NCBI GenBank assembly: GCA_023701205.1
Contig: JAMPXJ010000001.1
Location: forward strand, 186,001-250,000
DNA from: Oligoflexia bacterium
Lineage (GTDB): Bacteria; Bdellovibrionota; UBA1018
DNA length: 64,000 nucleotides
Direction of reading: 5' to 3'
Shown: piece after piece, positions 17,270-24,976 of the stretch
Position numbering within the stretch: the stretch's first letter is position 1
Layout of the letters: each line of letters opens with the position of its first letter
Position numbers and translations under genes: made by a program
The notes under the pieces: generated by a model
Told to the model about the DNA's origin: nothing
The model's database searches: none
What the model saw: only the letters and a program-made list of their open reading frames with translations

Positions 17270-18367
17270 ATGAGCCGTTATGGCAAGGTGAGTGGGGTCG
17301 GGAGATGGGGAGTTCTCATCGGGATGCTCTTGGGCTCCTGGGGCCTGAGCGCCTGCGGAGAAGGCACGCGCGATCCGGCGGGGGCCCTCGAGCCGGCGTT
17401 TCAGAAGCCCCGGCGGGACGGTGCTTTCGTGCGCGCGACCGACGTCTACGGCCGGCTCCTGGTTCGTCCCGGAGAGGAGTCCGCCGAGTCGGCGCATCGG
17501 CCGTGGTCGGCGTGGTGGTATCCCGCGAAGGAGACTTTTCTTTTCGAGGGGAGCGAGGGAGCGCTCTCGCCTCTGGAAAAGTACGATGAGTATGTGCGCC
17601 GTACCCGCGGCAGCGAAAGCGAGGCCGCGCGTTTCGAGCGAGAGCGCCTGTATGATCCGAATGCCTCCGCCTGGGAGGGCCTCTGTAACGCCTGGGCCGA
17701 AGCCGCGGTCATGGAGCTTGAGCCCGCGCGCGAGGCCACTCTCGAGGGGATCCGGTTCGGCATCGGAGATCTCAAGGCGCTGCTCGTGAAAACCTACGAG
17801 TCGGTCAACGGTCTCCGTCAATACGGGCAACGCTTCAACGGGGATCGCGCAGGCGTTTACGACGACATCTTTCCCGAGCAGTTCCATCGGGTCCTGCAGG
17901 CGGAGCTCTTCGAGAAAGGGCATCCCATCATCATGGATCGCGACCCGGGCGTCGCCGTGTGGAATACGCCTATCTGGATGGCGCAGACCCGGATCGAGCG
18001 CGACCCCGCCAGCGCCACTCTGCTGCACGTGACGACGTGGGTGACCTGGGCCGCGCCCCGGCGCGAGCGGGGCGAGCATTCCGATGTCGGCACGCTGAGT
18101 CTCTCGCGCGAGTATACCTACGACCTCTACGGCTTCGAGCGCCCGGACGGCGCGTTCGAGATCAGTCATGGAGAGTGGACCGGAATCTCCCTGGACGATC
18201 ATCCGGACTTCCTCACAGTCCTGCCTCTCGGCGCGCCGGAGCAGCTCGAGGAAAGCCGGCGCACGCGCGCCAGCCGCAATGCCGGGATCGCCGCCGAGGT
18301 CGTCGATGAGATCCTGTCGCGTACCCGGGGCCGGCTGGAGCTCGTCGCGCTGCTTCTGGGAAGATGA
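17270..18367 (+). CDS. lipoprotein with transglutaminase-elicitor-like domain
   Basis: A 365-residue lipoprotein (lipobox LSAC, Cys about residue 29). The mature part has LSPLEKYDEYV, then WEGLCNAWAEAAVMELEP with a candidate catalytic Cys, then IRFGIGDLKALLVKTYESV, and later DRDPGVAVWNTPIW. This order is what I know from the TGase_elicitor family (Phytophthora GP42 transglutaminase and bacterial relatives), where the WEGLC..WA Cys is the nucleophile. It may cross-link or remodel protein or peptidoglycan at the envelope; activity is inference. The gene stands alone after a terminator. Confidence 0.7.
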   Translation: MSRYGKVSGVGRWGVLIGMLLGSWGLSACGEGTRDPAGALEPAFQKPRRDGAFVRATDVYGRLLVRPGEESAESAHRPWSAWWYPAKETFLFEGSEGALSPLEKYDEYVRRTRGSESEAARFERERLYDPNASAWEGLCNAWAEAAVMELEPAREATLEGIRFGIGDLKALLVKTYESVNGLRQYGQRFNGDRAGVYDDIFPEQFHRVLQAELFEKGHPIIMDRDPGVAVWNTPIWMAQTRIERDPASATLLHVTTWVTWAAPRRERGEHSDVGTLSLSREYTYDLYGFERPDGAFEISHGEWTGISLDDHPDFLTVLPLGAPEQLEESRRTRASRNAGIAAEVVDEILSRTRGRLELVALLLGR

Positions 18368-18419
18368 GGTGAGGCCTTCCCTGGCCTCGATGGCGGTCGT
18401 GAGACCTCCTTGCTCTTCC

Positions 18420-18458
18420 GTGAACACTCGGCGTGAACACTCGGCGTGAGCACTTCTC
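18420..18458 (+). repeat. 13-bp tandem repeat, two exact copies and one diverged
   Basis: GTGAACACTCGGC occurs at 18420-18432 and 18433-18445, with a diverged third copy (GTGAGCACTTCTC) at 18446-18458, in the gap between two convergent lipoprotein genes. No hairpin or T-run is evident; no function is apparent. Confidence 0.7.
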
Positions 18459-18495
18459 GGGCACACTTCGTGCGAACCGCTGGCAAAGACGGAGG

Positions 18496-19056
18496 TCAGT
18501 TGACGAGTGAGCAGTCCTCCTTGTCTGCCGCGAGCACGATCGCCGTGATCGCGGAGAACAGCTTCTCCTCGGTCGCGCGGTCGCGGATCGTCGTGCAGAC
18601 CTCCGAGTGGCCGCGCACCTCGAAAAGCAGGCGCTTGCGGCCTTCCAGGAGGGCTTCGGCGGTGCCGTCCATCTTGCTGTAGGTTTCGACTGTGCGGCAG
18701 CGCGGCTCCTCGAGCGGGGCTTCAAGCATGGCGGCGTTGAGCGATTCGGTGAACTGGTTCCAGACGCCGAGCTCGATCGCGCCATAGGCGTCGCGGCCAC
18801 AGGCGTTGCGGGTGGTCAGGAAGTGCGCGACGTGATCAACGGTGGTCTTCGCGTAGTTGGCATTGATGATGACCGTGTCCCATCCGACCGCGTAGAGCGC
18901 GCCGTTGACGTCCGGCGAGCCGGAAGGAGGGGAGGTCGCGGGGTCACCCCCTGTCGCGGGGGGCGTGCCCTGCTCGGGGCCGCGCGGATCTCCGCAGCCG
19001 GAAGCGAGAATCGAGAGGATCGCGGCAGTCGGGATGAGTATCCGGAGACACGACAT
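18496..19056 (-). CDS. lipoprotein of unknown function
   Basis: A 186-residue lipoprotein with lipobox LASGC (Cys about 21) followed by a Gly/Pro-rich spacer (about residues 22-48). The globular part has four cysteines (NACGR, PRCRT, EVCTT, EDCSL) and no recognised motif. It was probably transcribed on its own, because a minus-strand terminator separates it from the upstream lipoprotein gene. Family not recognised. Confidence 0.7.
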   Translation of the reverse strand: MSCLRILIPTAAILSILASGCGDPRGPEQGTPPATGGDPATSPPSGSPDVNGALYAVGWDTVIINANYAKTTVDHVAHFLTTRNACGRDAYGAIELGVWNQFTESLNAAMLEAPLEEPRCRTVETYSKMDGTAEALLEGRKRLLFEVRGHSEVCTTIRDRATEEKLFSAITAIVLAADKEDCSLVN

Positions 19057-19086
19057 GAGGAAGGGTCGTGCAACCGAGGTGCCATG

Positions 19087-19122
19087 AAAAAAGCCGAGGC
19101 GCCCGCAGGGAGCGTCTCGGCT
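19087..19122 (-). terminator. rho-independent terminator (minus strand)
   Basis: Stem AGCCGAGGCGC / GCGTCTCGGCT (one wobble). Read on the minus strand it is followed by a run of six T residues (A-run 19087-19092 on the plus strand). It ends the transcript of the 294-residue lipoprotein gene. Confidence 0.85.
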
Positions 19123-19152
19123 CGAGTGGGTCCGGCTTCAGCGGAGCGCGTT

Positions 19153-20037
19153 TCAGCGGAGCGGGTTCGCGTTGGGATTCGCGCGGCAGACCCCCTGCTG
19201 ACAGACCGGCGCGCCAAGCGATGAGAGGAAGCCCGACATCTCGCTGCAGTCGTCGCGGAGGATCCGATAAGAGCAGACCTCCTGTGCGTGAATCAACGCG
19301 TCGATCAGCGCCGTCTGCTGGGCTTTCACCGCTCGGGCGTTGCCTACCGCGAGCGGGCGGACCTTGCTGCAGTTATCGGTGATGACGTATTCCACGGCTT
19401 CGGTGGGAATCACGTCATAGTCATCGGTGATGTAGGCGCAGTCCATGTCGGTGGCACAGCCCTGCACCGAGGGATAGAGTCCCCGCACCAGATCGGTGGC
19501 TTCGGCGCAGGCATCCGGGAAAGGAAGCTCATAATACTTGCCCGCCAGCGCGTGGATTGCATGGTGCAAGCGCTCGCCGGACTCGCGGGTTGCGGTTTGA
19601 AAGCAGGTCCGGGTCGTTTCGGTGCGGAACAGCGTAAGCTCCTTGTCGCTGCGTTGCAGGATGACGCTATCGCTCGATTCCGGTTCCGCGTCGTTTTCCG
19701 TGAGATCGCTGCAGGATTCCGCAGCGGCAGGAGCCACGGAGACAAGAGTCGCCAGCTCGCGAAGCTCCTGCTCTGAGAGCTTCCCGGTTTTGAGCTGCCC
19801 TTGCGGGCCGGGGCCGATTTCGTAGCTGCCATCCGCCTTTACGGCAAATCCGTATTTCGCGACGCAGTTCTCCTCGGCTTCGGCGGCGCAGCTGGAACGC
19901 AGCGTAAGCGTCCAGGCCGGCTTGTCCTGCCGCAGCTCGGGCTGTTGCGAGGGCGCCTGTCCTCCCTTCGATTTCGAACAGCCGACGAGGGCTGCGCTCA
20001 AAGCGATCGTGATCGTGAATGCGGAAATGCGTTGCAT
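19153..20037 (-). CDS. Cys-rich lipoprotein of unknown function
   Basis: A 294-residue lipoprotein (lipobox ALVGC, Cys 20). The N-terminal half (about 40-140) has a beta-rich segment (WTLTLRSSCAAEAEENC, YGFAVKADGSYEIGPGPQG) and an LSEQELRELATLVS helix. The C-terminal half carries a Cys-rich part (GCATDMDCAYI, VICDNC-like spacing, CSYRILRDDCSEM, PVCQQGVCRANPN), whose end recalls 'C-x-x-GxC' tails of small secreted bacterial proteins. AGGAGG stands 5 bases before ATG 20037. Not a named family to my knowledge. Confidence 0.75.
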   Translation of the reverse strand: MQRISAFTITIALSAALVGCSKSKGGQAPSQQPELRQDKPAWTLTLRSSCAAEAEENCVAKYGFAVKADGSYEIGPGPQGQLKTGKLSEQELRELATLVSVAPAAAESCSDLTENDAEPESSDSVILQRSDKELTLFRTETTRTCFQTATRESGERLHHAIHALAGKYYELPFPDACAEATDLVRGLYPSVQGCATDMDCAYITDDYDVIPTEAVEYVITDNCSKVRPLAVGNARAVKAQQTALIDALIHAQEVCSYRILRDDCSEMSGFLSSLGAPVCQQGVCRANPNANPLR

Positions 20038-20204
20038 GGTATCCTCCTGTGAATGGCTATGAGTGGCTATGTGTAGCTGTTGAACGGCTAGGTCGCAGCA
20101 ATCGCCGCCCGGCGTGGCGGAGACTGCCGCGACGTGTGCAATCCATGTGCCGTGCGCTATTGTCCGGTGCGCCGAAGAGCGTTATTCTCGGGCAGGGAGT
20201 CACG

Positions 20205-20951
20205 ATGAACATTCGCAAATCACTGCAGCTCGTGGCGCTGCTCGTGGCGCTGCTGCTCGCGGGCTGCGCCTCGGGCGAGAAGCGCGAGCGCGAGGCGGGC
20301 TGGCATCGCCTTCATAAACTCGTTTTGGAAAATCTTCGGATTCGAAGGCCCGCGGGCCCGGGCGCCGATCCCGGGGTAGGACCCGGAGGAATGGGTTACA
20401 CTTCGCGTCCGCTGCCCGATGCGAAGTTCGATTGCCAGCCGGCGAGCGAGCTCTTTCGCGGGATGCCCCTGGATGCCGCGAGGGAGTGCCTGGCCTCGAT
20501 CAGCACGGAAGTTCACGTGAGCTATCGTCTTCGCCTCGAGGCGGTCCCTTACTGGGAGCTCGAGAAGCCGGAGCTCGCGCCGGGCTGCCTGGTGGAGCGC
20601 CTCGGCCGGATACCGGTGCCACGCGAGATCGTCTTCCAGAGTCGCGAAAGCGGAAGGCTCGAATGCTACGCTTCGCGTCTGGAGCTCGAGGCCGATGAGC
20701 TGCGGATGCTGGGCGTGAAGTGGCCGCTCAAGGCGACCCGGCTCCGACTCGGTTTCCCGCTTGCCCCCGAAGAACTTCAACTGGAAGGCTCCAGTCTGCT
20801 CGTCTCCTGGTCTTTGCGTCCCTTCTTTCAAGGAAGCCGCGAGGAGATCCTCTCCAAGGTGGTTCCGGAGCTTCTGTGCGCGGCCTGTATCGGGCGCGAA
20901 AATCTCCTTTCTCCGCTCGGGCCGCCTCCGCGACACTGGCCCGAGGAGTGA
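20205..20951 (+). CDS. lipoprotein of unknown function
   Basis: A 248-residue lipoprotein with lipobox LLAGC (Cys about 22). After a basic/Gly-rich spacer the mature domain (about 65-240) mixes beta strands and short helices, with cysteines at DCQPAS, RECLAS, PGCLVE, LECYAS and a C-terminal LLCAACIG. GGGAG lies ahead of ATG 20205; the reading frame extends further upstream but without signal-peptide character. The next gene starts 20 bases after the stop but has its own -10 box. Unknown family. Confidence 0.7.
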   Translation: MNIRKSLQLVALLVALLLAGCASGEKREREAGWHRLHKLVLENLRIRRPAGPGADPGVGPGGMGYTSRPLPDAKFDCQPASELFRGMPLDAARECLASISTEVHVSYRLRLEAVPYWELEKPELAPGCLVERLGRIPVPREIVFQSRESGRLECYASRLELEADELRMLGVKWPLKATRLRLGFPLAPEELQLEGSSLLVSWSLRPFFQGSREEILSKVVPELLCAACIGRENLLSPLGPPPRHWPEE

Positions 20952-20959
20952 ACCGGGGC

Positions 20960-20965
20960 TATAAT
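20960..20965 (+). promoter_or_regulatory. consensus -10 box directly before a start codon
   Basis: TATAAT at 20960-20965, with the ATG of the next gene at 20972, exactly where transcription should begin. There is no ribosome site between them, so the mRNA is probably leaderless. The -35 region is poor (TGGCCC at 17 bp). Confidence 0.5.
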
Positions 20966-20971
20966 CAGGCC

Positions 20972-21508
20972 ATGTGCTTCAACTTCCGCCGTTTCCCGTT
21001 TTCAATTCTGCTGCTGCTCCTGGGTTCGGGTCCCGCGATTTCGGCGCGGGCCGATATTTTCTCGAGGTCCGCGACGGATGAGGCGATGGCGTACTGCACT
21101 TTCGGCCCGAAGGTACGGATCGTCGCGACCGCGGACAAGCCCGAGGATCGCACCGGCTGCGCGGGTTCGGCCAAGATTCAGGCGGTTCAATGGGAATGCG
21201 CTTCCTTCGACGGGATCTCCGCGAGGGTGGAACGGTTCCGGAAAAAGCTGGTCTCGCTCGCCGAGGCGGAATGCGGCCGTTTCTGCGCCTCGCGCGCGAA
21301 GGGCTGCCAGGGGCGCTTCCAGGCGCCCACGCGTTGCGGCCTGCAAACGGATTACGACGAAGGCATCGCGGCGGGCAAGAAGCTGGGGTGCCGCTCCGAT
21401 TGCGCGGGCACGGCGCTGTCGTTCTGCTCATTGTATGACGCCGGTTATCGCACCGACGATCCCGCCCTGATTTCCAAGCAGGCTCCCAACTGCCTTTGCG
21501 CGCGCTGA
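20972..21508 (+). CDS. secreted Cys-rich protein
   Basis: A 178-residue exported protein with a signal peptide (FRRFPFSILLLLLGSGPAIS, cleavage near ARA-DI). The mature part has about a dozen cysteines (YCTF, TGCAG, WECAS, AECGRFCAS, GCQGRF, TRCGL, LGCRSDCAG, SFCSL, NCLCAR), implying a heavily disulfide-bonded small domain. Segments AECGRFCASRAKGCQG and YDEGIAAGKKLGC recall short secreted Cys-rich proteins of predatory/delta lineages, with no known function. The start codon is adjacent to a consensus -10 box. Confidence 0.7.
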   Translation: MCFNFRRFPFSILLLLLGSGPAISARADIFSRSATDEAMAYCTFGPKVRIVATADKPEDRTGCAGSAKIQAVQWECASFDGISARVERFRKKLVSLAEAECGRFCASRAKGCQGRFQAPTRCGLQTDYDEGIAAGKKLGCRSDCAGTALSFCSLYDAGYRTDDPALISKQAPNCLCAR

Positions 21509-21578
21509 GCTTATTGACGCCTGTTTCGAACACGGCTAAGTTGGGCGGCGAGTTTCGGCATCTAAAAAAGGGGTATTC

Positions 21579-21881
21579 ATGTCCACTTGGGTGATTGTCA
21601 GCTGGGTCGCGGTCCTTCTTCTGACCGTTCTCAATATCGTGGTCTTCCTCAAACTCAAGCAGGCGAGCGAACAGATGATGAAGATGGCCTTTCCGGGCGC
21701 CAAGAACATGAATGAAGCCGTGGCCAGCATGCAGCAGATGATGCAAGGCATGCAGGGCATGGGCGGGATGGGCGCGCGGGGTGGACGTCCTGCTCCCAAA
21801 GGCGGGGCGAACATGGATGCCCAGCTCAAAGCCGCGATGGATATGTTGCAGCAGATGCCGAAAAAAGGCGGTAAGCGGTAA
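21579..21881 (+). CDS. small single-pass membrane protein with Met-rich segment
   Basis: A 100-residue protein with an N-terminal transmembrane helix (VIVSWVAVLLLTVLNIVVFLKL) and a cytoplasmic part very rich in Met, Gln and Gly (MNEAVASMQQMMQGMQGMGG), ending in a second Met-rich helix (AAMDMLQQMPKK) and a basic tail. AAGGGG precedes ATG 21579. Met-rich helices can bind copper or a hydrophobic partner (as in the M domain of SRP), but no function is assigned. The stop lies next to the stop of the convergent tapT. Confidence 0.6.
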   Translation: MSTWVIVSWVAVLLLTVLNIVVFLKLKQASEQMMKMAFPGAKNMNEAVASMQQMMQGMQGMGGMGARGGRPAPKGGANMDAQLKAAMDMLQQMPKKGGKR

Positions 21882-21882
21882 C

Positions 21883-22503
21883 TCAGCGCTTTCCCGCCGC
21901 TCTTTTCCTGTCCAGGAGCAGAGCGAAGATCTTACGGAGCTCCTCGCCGGTCGCCGGAGGCTCTCCCAGGCTTGTGAGGCTTTCCGCGATCGATTCGATC
22001 GTGGAAAGGCATTCGCGCCGGGGCTCTTTGCGCAGCTCCCGGTAGAGCGAAGGCCGCGAGGGGACCAGGATCGCGCGTTTGAGCTTGAGCAGCCAGGCGT
22101 TGCGCCACCACAACGTCTTGGCCTGGCTCCACGTACCATCGAGCACGACGAGTCCATCGATCGACGGACGGTCTGCCTCGGGCAGGAGCGTTCCGTTTTT
22201 CGTGACGAAATGCAGGCCGGGCGCGGGCCGGGCCGTGAGCTCCTTGATGCCGCTTCCCAGGTGCAGCACCGCCCAACGCGAAGGCTGGGCCTCTCGCCCG
22301 AGCGCTTTGGCGAGGTTGGGCCAGGAGAGCCCGATCTTGAGCGTGGAATTCGGCAGCATCCGGTTGGCCAGCAGCGCCGAGCCCAGCTCTTTGTCCGGCT
22401 CCTGTGGATGCTGCAGGATCAGGACGTGGGTTTTCGTGGGTTGCGGGCGGATGGCGTCGCAGACGCAGAGCTCGGCGGGTTTCTGGCAGTTCGGGCAATT
22501 CAT
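21883..22503 (-). CDS. tapT: DTW-domain tRNA-uridine aminocarboxypropyltransferase
   Basis: A 206-residue DTW-domain protein that makes acp3U in tRNA from S-adenosylmethionine. It has an N-terminal zinc ribbon (CPNCQKPAELCVCD), the HVLILQHPQE motif, and the DTW-type core LDGTWSQAKTLWWRN, followed by a C-terminal STIESIAESLTSLGE helix. ATG 22503 starts just before the ribbon; a GTG at 22524 is a weaker choice. Confidence 0.88.
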   Translation of the reverse strand: MNCPNCQKPAELCVCDAIRPQPTKTHVLILQHPQEPDKELGSALLANRMLPNSTLKIGLSWPNLAKALGREAQPSRWAVLHLGSGIKELTARPAPGLHFVTKNGTLLPEADRPSIDGLVVLDGTWSQAKTLWWRNAWLLKLKRAILVPSRPSLYRELRKEPRRECLSTIESIAESLTSLGEPPATGEELRKIFALLLDRKRAAGKR

Positions 22504-22564
22504 GGAATTGCTCGAGCTTAACACAGGATGGTCGGGTGCGGCCAGGGTGGTGAGTTGGGGTTTT

Positions 22565-23281
22565 TCACTGCGGGACCCAGCATTCCCCCTCCGGCGCGAC
22601 GATCCCGTGCCCGAAGAAGCGGATACCGAGCTGCTGGCTCAGCTTGCGCACCCGGGACGTGAGGGTCAGGTCCTCGAACGAGGGCGCGAGCTTGCCCGAG
22701 GGGTGGTTGTGGAACAGGAAGATGCCGCCCGGACGCAGGGCGAGGACCCGTGCGAAAAGCTCAGCGGGATCGACGTTCACGTGGGTACGGACGCCTTTCT
22801 CCACGAGGCAGAGCTCGCCCACGTTTTCGTCGCGGTAGAGCGGGACGAAGCCCAGCCATTCCCGCGAGTCATAGCGCCGTTCCTGCGGAATCCTGTTCAG
22901 CGCCTGCGCGGAAATCGGAAGCCCGAGCAATGGGTCCCGGGTTCTTTCCCGGCGCTCGTTGGCGCGGTGGAGCGCGTAGCGCCGTCCGAGCTCGACGGCG
23001 GCGAGAAGGCGTGCCTGGGCCGCCGGCCCGAGGCCCCTGAGGTCCTGCAGGTGGGCACTCGCGTTTTCCTCCATCGCGAGAAAAAAGGCGCGATCCCTTT
23101 CCCGCGGCGGCAGGTCTTTTCCGGTGCGCTGCAGAAGCGCCTCTGCCAGGCCGAGTCCGCCCGTTCCGGGGGGACCGGGGCTCAAAAGAAGCGTGAGGCA
23201 TTCGCGGAGGCTGAGGGTCTCGGGGCCTTTTCCCAGACAGCGCTCGCGGGGGCGCTCGTTCACCGGAAGGAGATGAAGCAT
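22565..23281 (-). CDS. radC: RadC-family JAMM-domain protein
   Basis: About 238 residues: an N-terminal UPF0758/HhH region (LPVNERPRERCLGKGPETLSLRECL, LRGLGPAAQARLLAAVELGRRY) followed by a JAMM/MPN+ domain with the zinc motif HNHPSGKLAPSFED (HxH...S..D) and an upstream Glu in VGELCLVEKG. Despite its name RadC has no proven repair enzyme activity. ATG 23281 fits the family start, but its AGGAGG is only one base away; a TTG at 23362 overlapping the upstream stop as TTGA would add 27 basic residues. Confidence 0.85.
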   Translation of the reverse strand: MLHLLPVNERPRERCLGKGPETLSLRECLTLLLSPGPPGTGGLGLAEALLQRTGKDLPPRERDRAFFLAMEENASAHLQDLRGLGPAAQARLLAAVELGRRYALHRANERRERTRDPLLGLPISAQALNRIPQERRYDSREWLGFVPLYRDENVGELCLVEKGVRTHVNVDPAELFARVLALRPGGIFLFHNHPSGKLAPSFEDLTLTSRVRKLSQQLGIRFFGHGIVAPEGECWVPQ

Positions 23282-23358
23282 TCCTCCTCGCCTCGCAAGG
23301 CGCGGGCCGCCCTTTTTGCGAAAGGCCGCTTCGCGGGCGAGGAACCGGACCGCGCGTC

Positions 23359-24297
23359 TCAAACCCCGAGCTTCAGGATCCGTACGGCCTTGTCATGCTT
23401 GTCGGGATCGAACTTCGTGAAGAAGCGCTCGTCGAGCTTCATGAGCGCCGCGCGCTGGCGCTCGTGAAGGGAGCCGCGCCCCTCGGCGACCAGGTGATCG
23501 AACGTGTTGGCGATCGAAACGATCCGAGCGAGGTCGTAGATGTTGTTGCCCCGGAGTTTCTTCGGAAAGCCGCTGCCGTCGTGGAACTCGTGATGTTGGG
23601 CCACGATGAGCAGGACTTCCTTGGGAACGTTCTCGAGCTGCTCGAGAAGACGCAGTCCCAGGGTAGGGTGCTCGCGGAGCTTGGCTTTGGCGCTCTCCGG
23701 GGTGTCGGAATCCAGGATGTCGATCTTGCGCTTGCCGATGTCGTGGAGGAGCCCGCCCAGGCAGACGTTCTGCAGGATGACGCTGCTGGTGTAGCCCATC
23801 TGCATGGCCAGGTAGATCGCAAGCACGCTCACGTTCACCGAATGATCGACGGTGCCCCGGGAGAAAGTCTGAAGCTGGGCCAGGGATTGGGCGGCGAAAG
23901 GGGTTTTGGCCACTTCGGCGACGAGCTTGCGCGAGGAGGAAAGCACGGAGGCAACGTGCTGGTCTGGATGAGCCGTCTGGAAGATGTCGAGCGTCTTGCG
24001 ATGGGCGCTCTTCCAGGCCGCGATGAACTCACGGTTCTCGGGCGTCGGAGCGGGGCCTTCGGCGGCCGGAGGCGCGGCTTTCCTTCCCCACTCGGCGAAC
24101 TTCGCCTGATCGGCGGCGGTGATGTAGAGGTTGGAGACCTTCTTGAACTGAAGACGGTCGAACAGAAGCGCATCGATCACGTCGCCTTCGCCTCGGAACG
24201 TGACGAATCTCCCGTCGATGTTGAGGTAAATCGGACCCGGCAAGGGCTCACCCACGGCGATCCGCTCGAGTGAAAGGCTGACATGCTTATCGGACAT
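23359..24297 (-). CDS. HD-GYP-type phosphohydrolase (c-di-GMP phosphodiesterase-like)
   Basis: A 312-residue cytoplasmic protein. The N-terminal part (about 1-65) resembles the small domain preceding many HD-GYP modules. The HD part includes VDHSVNVSVLAIYLA, the metal motif LHDIGKRKID and HPTLGLRLLEQLENVP; the GYP region reads HHEFHDGSGFPKKLRGNNI, so the diagnostic Gly-Tyr-Pro is Gly-Phe-Pro. Metal His and Asp residues are kept, so phosphodiesterase activity on c-di-GMP or a related dinucleotide is plausible. It lies 30 bases downstream of lexA on the same strand and just upstream of radC. Confidence 0.88.
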   Translation of the reverse strand: MSDKHVSLSLERIAVGEPLPGPIYLNIDGRFVTFRGEGDVIDALLFDRLQFKKVSNLYITAADQAKFAEWGRKAAPPAAEGPAPTPENREFIAAWKSAHRKTLDIFQTAHPDQHVASVLSSSRKLVAEVAKTPFAAQSLAQLQTFSRGTVDHSVNVSVLAIYLAMQMGYTSSVILQNVCLGGLLHDIGKRKIDILDSDTPESAKAKLREHPTLGLRLLEQLENVPKEVLLIVAQHHEFHDGSGFPKKLRGNNIYDLARIVSIANTFDHLVAEGRGSLHERQRAALMKLDERFFTKFDPDKHDKAVRILKLGV

Positions 24298-24327
24298 CAA
24301 ACATGATTTTAATTGGTTTTACCGAAG

Positions 24328-24948
24328 TCAGTCCAGCGTCGAATAGTATCTTTGCACCGAAACCACCTTGCCCTGGATCAGGTTCTCGGAGCCTGGACCC
24401 AGCTCGATCGGCGAGAAGCGCGGGTTCGCGGGAAGAAGCCGGATGCGGCCGCGCTTTTTCTCCAGAAATTTGACGGTCGCCTCGCCATCGATCAAGGCGA
24501 CGACGATCTCGCCGTTCTGGGCGTCCTCCTGTTTGCGAACGATGACGTAATCCCCGTCCAGGATTCCGGCTTCGATCATGCTCTCGCCTTTCACTTTGAG
24601 CGCGAAGAGCGGACCCTTGAGGCGTGAAGGCGCGGCGAGCGAGCCGTGCGCCGACTCGATCGCCTCGAGCGGATGTCCCGCCGGCACTGCACCCAGGATC
24701 GGTACGTCCGTGGACTCGCTCCGATGCGAAAGCTGCAGGCCGCGCGCGACGCCTGGCTCCTTCCGCAGATAGCCTTTGCGGATCAGGGCGCGGACATGGT
24801 CCTGCACGGTTCCGACCGCCTCGTAGCCGCAGCTTCGGGCGATATCCCGGTAGGTGGGCGGGCGGCCTTCGCGGGTGATCCCCTCCTGGATGACTCGGAG
24901 GACTTCGGCTTGTTTTGCGGATAATTTCCCATCGCCGCTTTGATCCAT
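24328..24948 (-). CDS. lexA: LexA repressor
   Basis: A 206-residue SOS repressor. The N-terminal winged HTH is KQAEVLRVIQEGITREGRPPTYRDIARSCGY (split about residues 9-40). The self-cleavage site is the Ala-Gly bond in GAVPAGHPLEA; the catalytic Ser is in VKGESMIEAGILDGDYV and the Lys in GEATVKFLEK. ATG 24948 is chosen because the conserved N-terminus begins there; the start codon lies inside a 14-bp palindrome shared with imuA, so it should repress both itself and the mutagenesis cassette. Confidence 0.96.
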   Translation of the reverse strand: MDQSGDGKLSAKQAEVLRVIQEGITREGRPPTYRDIARSCGYEAVGTVQDHVRALIRKGYLRKEPGVARGLQLSHRSESTDVPILGAVPAGHPLEAIESAHGSLAAPSRLKGPLFALKVKGESMIEAGILDGDYVIVRKQEDAQNGEIVVALIDGEATVKFLEKKRGRIRLLPANPRFSPIELGPGSENLIQGKVVSVQRYYSTLD

Positions 24949-24959
24949 ACAAGTGTATG
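24946..24959. promoter_or_regulatory. probable LexA operator (14-bp palindrome)
   Basis: CATACAAGTGTATG: half-sites CATACA and TGTATG with a 2-bp centre. It covers the lexA start codon and sits 17 bases before the imuA ATG, immediately upstream of a TATACT -10 box (24961-24966). It is not the E. coli CTGT-N8-ACAG box. LexA binding is inferred from position and symmetry. Confidence 0.6.
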
Positions 24960-24960
24960 G

Positions 24961-24966
24961 TATACT
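24961..24966 (+). promoter_or_regulatory. -10 box of the imuA-imuB-dnaE2 promoter
   Basis: TATACT, 10 bases before the imuA ATG at 24977, gives a leader of only about 4 nt. The palindrome occupies the -10/-35 spacer, a good position for repression. Confidence 0.45.
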
Positions 24967-24976
24967 CGTGGACAGC

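Noticed and set aside
18420-18458. Tandem repeats considered as a CRISPR array
   Set aside because: Copies are directly adjacent with no spacers, and no cas genes are present anywhere in the window.
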